Part shown: one piece after another, positions 34,753 to 42,655 of the stretch
Layout of the letters: each line of letters opens with the position of its first letter
How positions within the stretch are numbered: position 1 is the stretch's first letter
DNA from: Entrophospora sp. SA101
Lineage: Eukaryota > Glomeromycota > Glomeromycetes > Entrophosporales > Entrophosporaceae
Direction of reading: 5' to 3'
Length of the DNA: 42,655 nucleotides
Assembly: GCA_958430865.1 (NCBI GenBank)
Contig: CAUDNR010004620.1
Span: 1 to 42,655 of the forward strand
Position numbers and translations under genes: made by a program
Notes under the pieces: generated by a model
Database searches by the model: none
What the model was told of the DNA's origin: nothing
What the model saw: the letters and a program-made list of their open reading frames with translations, nothing else

Positions 34753-36243
34753 ATGGTTAATAAAGTTGAAACAGATGCATCACCGTCAACTGAAACTACA
34801 AGACCGATTGCAGCTGCTCGTAGTAGAGCAAGTCGTGGCGTAAAACGTAGTGGTGGTATAAATTCCGCTACTACACAACAAGCAATAACAACAATCCGTT
34901 CCTCACCAAGAACAACTCGTAAAACAATACATTATCCCAATAATATAGTCAATAAACATTTCGTTGATAATGTGCCTATTTTAGAAATAACTGTTAGATT
35001 TGATGAAGATGAGTACGACATTTGGCGTCGACAAGACACTGATGAAGTTAATCTTTATTATTTATTACGAGTTAAATATCCAAAAGATGAGGATGAAGAA
35101 AAATGGGTACAAGAGCTTGAAAAATTGAAAAAAGAGATTGTTGAAATTAAAATTATTGAAAATGGATGGTTTGAAGGTGTTTGGTAAATATCTTTTTTCT
35201 TTTTTCCCTTTGGAAATGGCAAATATAAGTTATATATGTGTATATATGTATTATATTGGCAAAGAACCTTATGTTTGTTTGTTTACATCGGATCTGCACA
35301 TTGAGTATTATTAGTAACTTAATTTATTATTTTTTTTATTTTTTTTAAACTTTAAATTGTTAATAGGGTCCCACTTGAAGCAGGTAAAATATCTTTTTGA
35401 AAATAATTATATATTCTAATTAATATCACACAATTATTTAATTCCAATGATGCATCTTAAAAAATTTAATTGTTTATTGTTTATTTAGCAAAGGACATTG
35501 CATCGAAATATGGAATTTATGAATATGTAGCAGCCTTATTGGAATCTGAGAATAGTTGGTTCAACAACAACACAAAGAAATATACACGTTCAAAGGTGAA
35601 TACTTATAATAATAAGAATCATATATTATTGTTCATAATAACAGTATTGTTATTGTTATTTACTAAATAATATTAATACTCTCTTGTTTATAAATAGAAT
35701 GGGCGTGATAGTCTAAGAAGACATACTACTACAAATACTAATACTACGCATAAAAGAAAAATGAATAATGAAGAATCTATAATTCCAGTCGCTAGTTCAA
35801 GTAAATCTAATAATAGTCTTACTGATGAGGATGAGAATGCTACTAATAGGAACAGAAGATCTTTAAGAATTAAATTAAGGTCAGAAGCAAAAATTCAATC
35901 ATCTATCGAGAATCAAGAATCGTCATCAACAGTTCGAGGTGAATCTAGTAATCGTAAATCTAACAGCAACAATAACGATGACAACGAGAATGATGGATCA
36001 GCAGATTATTCGGAAGAAGGAACCCATAATGTAACAACAGCACTGAATGGTGACAAGGAAGAAATTAAAGAACTTAAGAGAAAATTGGATGATAGTGAAA
36101 ATGCTTTAAATGATAACAATCAACCAATCAGTAAAAGAAGAGCAATTTGGGCAGGAATTGGTGCAACTATTGGTGCTGGTGTTGCTGCAATAACTCTTAA
36201 TAGTACTGGAATCACCGAGACAGTTTTGAGTTATTTCAATTAA
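34753..36243 (+). CDS. APSES/KilA-N-type nuclear membrane protein, Bqt4-like, right copy
   Basis: Exons 34753-35183, 35367-35383 (17 nt), 35489-35595 and 35698-36243 sum to 1101 nt and give 366 aa, identical in its frames to the left copy. The start is the ATG of MVNKVETDA; an upstream in-frame extension exists only from a TTG. The micro-exon encodes the VPLEA core of the APSES-like block, so skipping it would destroy the domain and shift the frame. Confidence 0.7.
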
Positions 36244-37012
36244 ACTTATATGAAGACTTTGGTACAATATTTAGCGGGATGATTGTTTATTATGATTATG
36301 GATTTGAATTATCACGGCTAGGTTTTTTTTTGATGATAAATTTGATAAATTCTGAACAAATATATATATATATATAATAATTACATTCATAATATTTTAT
36401 TTTATTTTATTTTATTTTATTATTTTATTACTTTAGATATTAGTTTTTATTTTTAATTTTCAATTTATTTTATTTTATTTTATTTAATATTTTTTTTTAG
36501 AAATTCCCTTCCCTATATATACCTTTTTTTGACTTTATAGATGAGATTTTATTTTATTTTTTTCATAAAAATAATTAATTAGAAGAATTATTTACCCTTA
36601 TTTATTTTGATTGTGTAGGTTATTATTATTAGTAGCGGTAATCAATCAAATTTATCTATTAATCCATATTTTATTCCACATCATATTATTTCAATATTAT
36701 TATTATATATATCATCAATTATTATTATCTTATTATAACCATTATTATAACCAAAGGAAAATAAATCTTAAATTTCTTCATATCATTTATTTTTTATGTT
36801 ATTGACACAAAAAAATGTTAAACCAGGAAATAACGCCAAGTAATATTATAATGTAATGAAAAATATTCCTTGGTGACAGAATCAAATTTTTTTGAAATTT
36901 TGATATTACAATGATTTGATAATCTTGGTAAAATAATAAATTAATCATGATAAAAAAAAAAAATCCATAAAAAACCGTCTTTTAATTAGAAAAAAGTAAT
37001 AGTAACAATAAC
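36244..37012. other. AT-rich intergenic DNA (right arm)
   Basis: Mirror of 2763-3531. It has TTTTA pentamer runs near 36395-36485 and a TA microsatellite near 36360. It is the upstream region of the carrier gene. No gene seen. Confidence 0.7.
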
Positions 37013-39025
37013 ATGGCATCAACAGTTGTCGGTAGGTTCTTTCTATAAATCTGATAAATTTGATAAATTTAAACAGTTTAAAAATAAATTCTAAAGAAAA
37101 ATGTTTCAAAGAGGTCATTTCACCAACTACAAAGCAACAATCGCCACAAGTAGCGTCAGAAACTCAAATAGCAAAAGAATCAAACCGAATTCATGGTTTT
37201 ATTGCCGGTGTTGCTTCTGGAGTTACTAAATTAACTGTTGGACATCCATTTGGTAAATATAAAGCAAAAACAAGAATTACCCGACAATAATAATAATGTT
37301 AATTTTATTATTTATTTATTTTATTTTGTATAGATACAATTAAAGTTAGATTACAAACTACTGGAACTACCGGAAGATTTAAAGGACCGATTGATTGTTT
37401 AATATCTACATTACGAAAAGTAATTTTTTATTTTGATTAAAGAATAAAAAAATTGGTTTTTCAAAAATGGTTTAATTTATATATCTGTAGGAAGGATTCC
37501 GAGCTCTATATAAAGGTGAAGGAATTTTTTAAAAAGAAATTATTTAGAAATAAGTTTGTTTGTTAATAAGAATTTATGAAAGATTGCGTAAAAGGGATTT
37601 TTGCAAAAATTACTTGTTACTAAAATATAATGCCAATATTTGAACACTTTATGATTTTGAAATAATCACAATATTAAAGATATTTATTATCTGCTTAAAA
37701 AATAACATTTAATATAGGCGCAACACCACCACTTATAGGATGGGTATTCTTAGATTCTATCATGTAAGTATTGAAAATAAAAGAGAAATCGAAAGTAATA
37801 TTCAATTAAATCTTACTAAATGAATGACTTTAATTGATATAGGTTAGGATCACTTCATAATTATCGATTATTATTACAAGGAAATGATCCAAATGTTAAA
37901 TTAAATGTTCTTCAACACTCGTTGGCAGGAGGAGGTGCATATTATATACACATATGCTTACATCTACATAAGCCATGTGCATGCATATATATATACTTAT
38001 ATAATACTTATACTTATATATATATATATAGGTGCTGGCATCACAGTAGCATTTTTTGCTACACCATTTGAACAAGTCAAGGTAAGTAGACTTTGAGAAA
38101 AAATATATTATATTTAAAAAAGCTAGAAACGATGATGATATTATAATTTTAAATTTTTAAGGCAAGATTACAAGTTCAATACGATAGTACAACAAGGACA
38201 TATAATGGACCAATTGATTGCGTCAAAAAACTGGTTGGTATCATGTATAATGTTTTACTAATTTTACTAAATATCAGGCATTCAAAAAAATTTTATTTTT
38301 ATATTTAAAAGGTAAAAAATAATGGTATAGTTGGATTGTGGAGAGGATTAAGTGGAAATTTACTTTTTAGAAGTTGGTTATCTGTATTTTGGGGATCATA
38401 CGAAGTAAGCCATTCATCTCATTATATATAAGAGAGTAAAAAGTTTAGAAAATGATTGCTCTTTTTCTTCAAAAAAAAATTAATTAATTTGTTTTTTTTT
38501 AAAAAAAGCTTTATTCAATATGGTTACGTAAATTAAATTTAAATGAAGCAAGTATAAATTTTTTAGCAGGCGGTTTAAGTGCAAATACATTTTGGTCCAT
38601 TTCAATGCCATGTGGTACTTATTACATATTATAAATAATTTATAATATTATTTTATCAATATTGGTGACAATTTTTTTTTTTTTGTTAGATACTGTAAAA
38701 AATAGAATGATGGCCCAACCAGATATAAAGCCTCTTCAATTTCCAACATTGAGAGGTTGTATTTCACAGATATATAGAACAGGTTTGTAATAAAATTAAA
38801 GATGAATTTGATTTTAAAAAAATTAATTTGTATAGTTATTTTCTATTTTATATTTATAAACACATAATATACATATATTTATTTATACACAAATATTTTG
38901 TAGAAGGAATAAATGGATTTTATAGAGGTTTTATACCTTGCATATTAAGATCTTTTCCTGCAAATGCTTGTGCAATTGTAGCATTTGAATCAACAATGAG
39001 ATTTTTAAAAAATAAAAATTTATAA
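37013..39025 (+). CDS. Mitochondrial carrier (SLC25) family protein, right copy
   Basis: Exons: 37013-37031, 37097-37252, 37334-37419, 37491-37515, 37718-37763, 37843-37934, 38032-38081, 38162-38233, 38312-38404, 38509-38614, 38690-38782 and 38904-39025. They sum to 960 nt, giving 319 aa. All junctions have GT and AG, and the three carrier signatures are intact. Several exons are short (19, 25, 46 and 50 nt). The protein ends RFLKNKNL. It has no N-terminal extension of the kind calcium-regulated carriers carry. Confidence 0.9.
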
Positions 39026-39145
39026 TAAACTTCTTTGGGAATTATACTATTGTCCTTGTATTATGCTTTATATTTTATATTGTAATTGTTATCATATCTG
39101 TTGTCATCATTTTCATCATCATTCATTATTAATAATATTTCTTTT

Positions 39146-39349
39146 TCATAAACAAAATTTTGCAAGTTTCAAAATAAAAACTCTCTTATTTAAATGGCAT
39201 TGAATGAAACTTTTCTTTACAGGGTTCTTTTTTATTTCAGAAAGCTCCTTGTTTATACTTTTTCTATCAAAATTAACTGGTGCATTATTATACATTTTAT
39301 TAACAATTTTATTTACAAATTTGTGATGATAGATGGCATTTTTTTGCAA
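39146..39349 (-). pseudogene. Kinase N-terminal exon remnant (right arm)
   Basis: Mirror of 426-629, with the same frame. It lies downstream, on the minus strand, of the C-lobe remnant at 39570-40105. Confidence 0.7.
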
Positions 39350-39569
39350 TTTAAATTTTTATTGATTGGTTGGTATAAATGAATAAAAACAAAATTAAAT
39401 TAATGAATAAATGAATAAAAATCAATTAATCATCCATTATCAATCCTTTCCTTTCCCTTTACTATTATTATTACAGGTAAATTGTATATAATTATAATGG
39501 ATAGTAACTTCCAATTAATTAATAATGAAATTTTTTTCAACATTTAAGAGAAATGAGTTAAAATCAAGA

Positions 39570-40105
39570 TCATTTAATGAAGTCAATACTTGTATAACTT
39601 TTTAAGCTATTATATTTGGCAATTTCTTCATCTACTTGTATGATATGCATCTGGATGTGATTTATGTATTTGTTGCGAATCACTACCACCATCATTATTA
39701 AAATCAATTTCAAGCTTCTTGAATAATCTTCTTATTAAACTATTATTGCTTTTCAAACTCTTATTTTAGCAAAATATAGAAGCTCTTCACTAGTTGGTCT
39801 TTTTGATGAATCCACATCCAAACACCTCTGCATCATTTGTGCATAATCATTGGGCATTCCAGGTAATATTGGTGATCATAAACCTTCACATATATCAAAA
39901 ATTAAATTATGATTGTGAGCTCTATCATTAAATGGCAGATTACCTACAAATATTTCCCACATTAACATCCAACACTATAAATATCAGATTATTTTTGCCT
40001 TTAAGTAGCTCAGGTGCAACTATGATATAATTCCATAGATTTTATTTGATGATTTTTAATCAATTGGCCTACATAATCCCAAATATGCAATATAACAATT
40101 ACCTC
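39570..40105 (-). pseudogene. Kinase C-lobe pseudogene spanning the right arm's outer edge
   Basis: The minus strand begins at GGNCYIAYLGLCRPI (compare GGNCYITDLGLCGPV in the intact kinase). It continues through KIYGIIS, MWEIFVGNLPFNDRAHNHN, ICEGL, LPGMPNDYAQMMQRC and SSKRPTSEELL, then the tail with HKSHPDAYHTSR. There are at least four in-frame stops or frame changes, the DFG-equivalent Asp is lost (AYLG for TDLG), and the DIYS block is deleted. It has no catalytic loop; similarity ends at 40105, where a dispersed repeat begins. The part below 39776 is repeated at the window start. Confidence 0.88.
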
Positions 40106-40119
40106 CCTGCAATAATATG

Positions 40120-40175
40120 GGGTATGCTGCAATAAAACCAGACAAAGTGAACATTAGTACTACCAAAAGTTTCAG
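40120..40175 (+). repeat. Dispersed repeat shared with 25838-25905
   Basis: It contains AAAACCAGACAAAGTGAACA, TTAGTACTACCAAAAG and TTTCAGGGAT, nearly as at 25850-25900. It directly adjoins the broken end of the kinase pseudogene, so it may be the insertion that truncated it. Confidence 0.75.
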
Positions 40176-41370
40176 GGATTGTAAATGTGATCAAATTGGT
40201 TTGATGATTTCAAAGATCAAAATTATTTCAATTTTGATGAAAGCAATACAATTTGGTATAATAACAGCAATAACAATATGATTTATCTTATATTATATTT
40301 CTATTTTTTTTTTTAAAAAAAAAAAGAATAAATGATATAATTTTCTTATTGATAGTTACCAGCAATAAGTAATCATTATTGTTTTCAATTAAAAATTTTA
40401 GTTATACTCCCACCATGAGATAGATGGTGCCACAGAAGTTGGTTTGGAATCATTTGAATCATTTGTAAATTAGGGAAAATTTTCCAAAAATCCATTAAAC
40501 TGAGATATCCGCTATATTGAGAAGGTTTTTATTAAGGTTTATTATGAAACCGTTCTTTGAACTTTATCTGTAAAACTGAGATTTTTAATTAGTATCACTA
40601 AATTGAGATTCACTGTGTATTTTGTTTATTTTGCATTCAAAAAAATAGAATTATAACTGAAATCATCAATGATTTATCATTGATAAAAAAGGAAAGCATG
40701 TATACCTGAAGACATCAGCAATAAAAAATATTATATTTTGTTGCACAATAAATTATTGGCTGGATTAAATGTAACTCAACCCCGTACTCAATTTCAATAA
40801 TAATATGTCACGCAAATGACAATTAATTGTATTACGATATTTGGTAATCAGAGGAATTCATTTTTTTTATCGTTACTTGGCAATCGGGATTTTTTGTTAA
40901 AGAATTATACATATATTATTATTGTTATCATTATTATTTTTATTAAGGAATGTGGATATTATATTGTTATGTTATATTGTGGGGAATATAATCATATTAT
41001 TATTATATTTTATATTATTTATAATCAAAGAAGTTATCATTAAATTATGATCATACTTTCCGGGAAGTCTATAAGCTTCCATACAATATATATATTATAT
41101 ATTTATTTATTTTCTCATGATTTATATTATATTTCAAGAATTGTATTTTTATTATTTAAAGAAGTAAAATTCAAACAAATAAAGATAACTTTTATATAAC
41201 TTTACAACAATAAAATTATCAGTTCATTATTATTGTTAGATAAATATTTGAACATTTTTAAATAATTGTGATAATTATTTGAACGTTTACAGTCCCCCTA
41301 CCCAAAATTATTAAATTGGTTAGTATCAGAGAAACAGAGCATTTATGGAAATGACTATACAAAACAATCA
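40176..41370. other. AT-rich DNA without a supported gene
   Basis: The stretch has poly-T and ATT microsatellite runs. The frame 40816-41043 is low-complexity Ile/Tyr. A repeated AAACTGAGAT motif (40498 and 40574) hints at an old repeat. No RNA gene or domain is seen. Confidence 0.55.
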
Positions 41371-41956
41371 CTATTTTACAACTTTCCTCTTAACATCAGA
41401 GCCCAATGCAATTTCAGGGCCACAAACCCTGCTCTGGATTGTGACCTCCTGTGCTTGAATGAGCTGCAGATTTTTTTAATATTCCTCCAGAGTTGCGACA
41501 GCTTGGTCGCAGAGCCATCCTTGTCCTAGAGTAGGCAACTTTTCGACCAGCATGCCAGCGGCCATCTCTGGTCTGGGAAGATTAGTGAAAACATCCATGA
41601 CGATTGATGCAATCTTGGTAAATTCCAAAGCCACGCCATACCCTTGGAATTCTGTTTCATCATTGTATCATCGATCAATCAGGTCAGATTAGCCTTTTGT
41701 ACACGAGGAACATGTGAGAATGACTGTAAAGTTCAAGGTAGCATGCGTGCTTCAACATCTGTAAATTTCTGATAATCAAACGTTGCATTTCGAAATGTTT
41801 CTTTTGCAACAGTCAATGCTGCCTTGACATCTTGTAATTATAATGATTAGTATTATTATTACGATTACGCAAAGCAAAATATTATCAATGAAAATTTTGT
41901 AATTACCCAGCAATGATCTGCTTCGCATTTTGATTCCAATCAAAATATTTATAAGC
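41371..41956 (-). pseudogene. Unrecognised broken gene with higher GC
   Basis: On the minus strand, segments of good coding character follow one another. YKYFDWNQNAKQIIA is at ~41956-41909. After an intron come DVKAALTVAKETFRNATFDY, QKFTDVEARML and a stop, then QSFSHVPRVQKANLT and a stop. In another frame follow GYGVALEFTKIASIVMDVF, NLPRPEMAAGMLVEKLPTLG, QGWLCDQAVATLEEY and a stop, and then QAQEVTIQSRVCGPEIALGS and a stop at 41371. At least three stops or shifts are present. I do not recognise the family. GC is visibly higher than in the neighbouring DNA. Confidence 0.6.
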
Positions 41957-42267
41957 TAAAATAAAAATATCGATACAAATAAAAAAAAGTAACCCTGGTT
42001 AGATATTAACACGTATTCCCAAACCAACCAAACCAAATCAAACAACAACACTCACGTTTTGTCACCTTGGACTCTGTTTTTCCAAAAAAAAAAATCAATC
42101 AATTTGCGTCTGTCCTCCCCAAAAAAAAAACCAATAGGATAAATAATTAATGTGTATGCATCGATCAAATCACAAACTTCTTTTTATTTTACAAACATGT
42201 CATTTGTAAAAATACCAAAAAAAGAAGTAAACAAGATGCTGAAAAAATATATGGGTAAGTGTTTTAA

Positions 42268-42559
42268 GGATGGTGGTGGATAACAACAATTGAAGATGAA
42301 ATAAAGGTTGATTTTCTCAGAATTTTACCACCCGAGTTGGCTTCCCACATAGTGGGATATTTAGATACACCAAGTATGTGCAAGGCAGCACAGGTCAATA
42401 AAAATTGGAGAAATGTCATTGATAGTGATAGGGTAATTTGGAAAAAGTGCTTGTTATTTGATGGAAAAATCTGTTGAAGAACATGCTATACGTGAAAATT
42501 GGAACATACAAAATTCGATTGATTCACCATCATTAAACATCAGGTTGGCAAATTGACTG
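42268..42559 (+). pseudogene. F-box protein fragment, frameshifted
   Basis: The frame 42268-42477 contains VDFLRILPPELASHIVGYLD, then PSMCKAAQVNKNWRNVIDSD and VIWKKCLLFDGK. This is a clear F-box (LPPEL...I..YL....L..A..V...W......LW), close in style to F-box/WD40 proteins such as Cdc4/Pop1. These bring substrates to SCF ubiquitin ligases through Skp1. One base too many near 42466-42470 shifts the frame; the next frame continues SVEEHAIRENWN. Upstream, MSFVKIPKKEV from 42197 is in a different frame and is separated by a stop. The window ends before any WD40 repeat. It could be a live gene with assembly indels. Confidence 0.72.
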
Positions 42560-42655
42560 GTCCATTGAGAACAGATGAATTTTGGACTGGTCCATTGCCA
42601 TTAATAAAATACTAAATATGGTTAAAGTGTTACACTAATGGACCCAATGGACCAC

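Larger units (their letters stand above)
26473..39775 (-). repeat. Right arm of giant inverted repeat
   Basis: This is the reverse complement of 1-13893. It begins directly after ten Ns and pairs up to the mirror of base 1, so both limits are set by the data and not by visible breakpoints. It is about 0.6 kb shorter because one kinase module is missing. Other differences seen are nine substitutions at 32242-32314 and, near the outer end, one extra A (left arm ~77) and one substitution (left arm 111). It could be a real duplication or an allelic contig joined in opposite orientation. Confidence 0.97.

Noticed and set aside
40816..41043. 75-codon hydrophobic frame
   Set aside because: Low-complexity Ile/Tyr from AT microsatellites.
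42197..42280. MSFVKIPKKEV frame as first exon of the F-box gene, with a GTAAGT donor at 42255
   Set aside because: The only acceptor that would restore frame is about 15 nt away, too short for an intron, so I treat it as a frame break.

Overview
The window looks like nuclear DNA of an arbuscular mycorrhizal fungus of the Rhizophagus type. The evidence is very AT-rich DNA, many short GT-AG introns, and expanded TKL-like protein kinases with HxDLHSGN catalytic loops and a CxxC...CxxC finger before the N-lobe. There is also a dense load of decayed transposons. The organism call is an inference from protein style; nothing was searched.

The dominant structure is a very large, nearly identical inverted repeat. 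Bases 1-13893 return in reverse complement at 26473-39775, around a 12.6-kb unique spacer. Neither visible edge is a biological breakpoint. The outer edge is the start of the window, and the inner edge is a run of ten Ns at 26463-26472. The arms may be a true inverted duplication, or two haplotype copies joined head to head by the assembly. I found three classes of difference between the arms: one extra ~0.6-kb coding unit in the left arm, a 73-bp patch holding nine substitutions, and a single-base indel plus one substitution near the outer end.

Each arm carries, from its outer to its inner end, remnants of a kinase tandem array, a 12-exon mitochondrial carrier gene, and a 4-exon APSES/Bqt4-like gene with a C-terminal membrane anchor. 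A kinase gene with serially repeated N-lobe modules, a divergent second kinase, and the start of a THAP-like/RING transposase-like gene follow.

The spacer holds the complete 882-aa transposase-like gene (13726-16521) and a decayed hAT element that a MITE-like element has split. Next come an unrecognised multi-exon gene broken by a second MITE, an intact coatomer zeta gene, a CWC15 pseudogene with frameshifts, and an intact AP-3 sigma gene. COPZ and AP-3 sigma are housekeeping vesicle-coat genes of one structural family and sit about 2 kb apart. Beyond the right arm lie the rest of the kinase pseudogene, a dispersed repeat, an unrecognised broken gene with higher GC, and a frameshifted F-box gene fragment.

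Gene models were built by hand from reading frames and splice signals. In each multi-exon gene called intact the exon lengths sum to a multiple of three.
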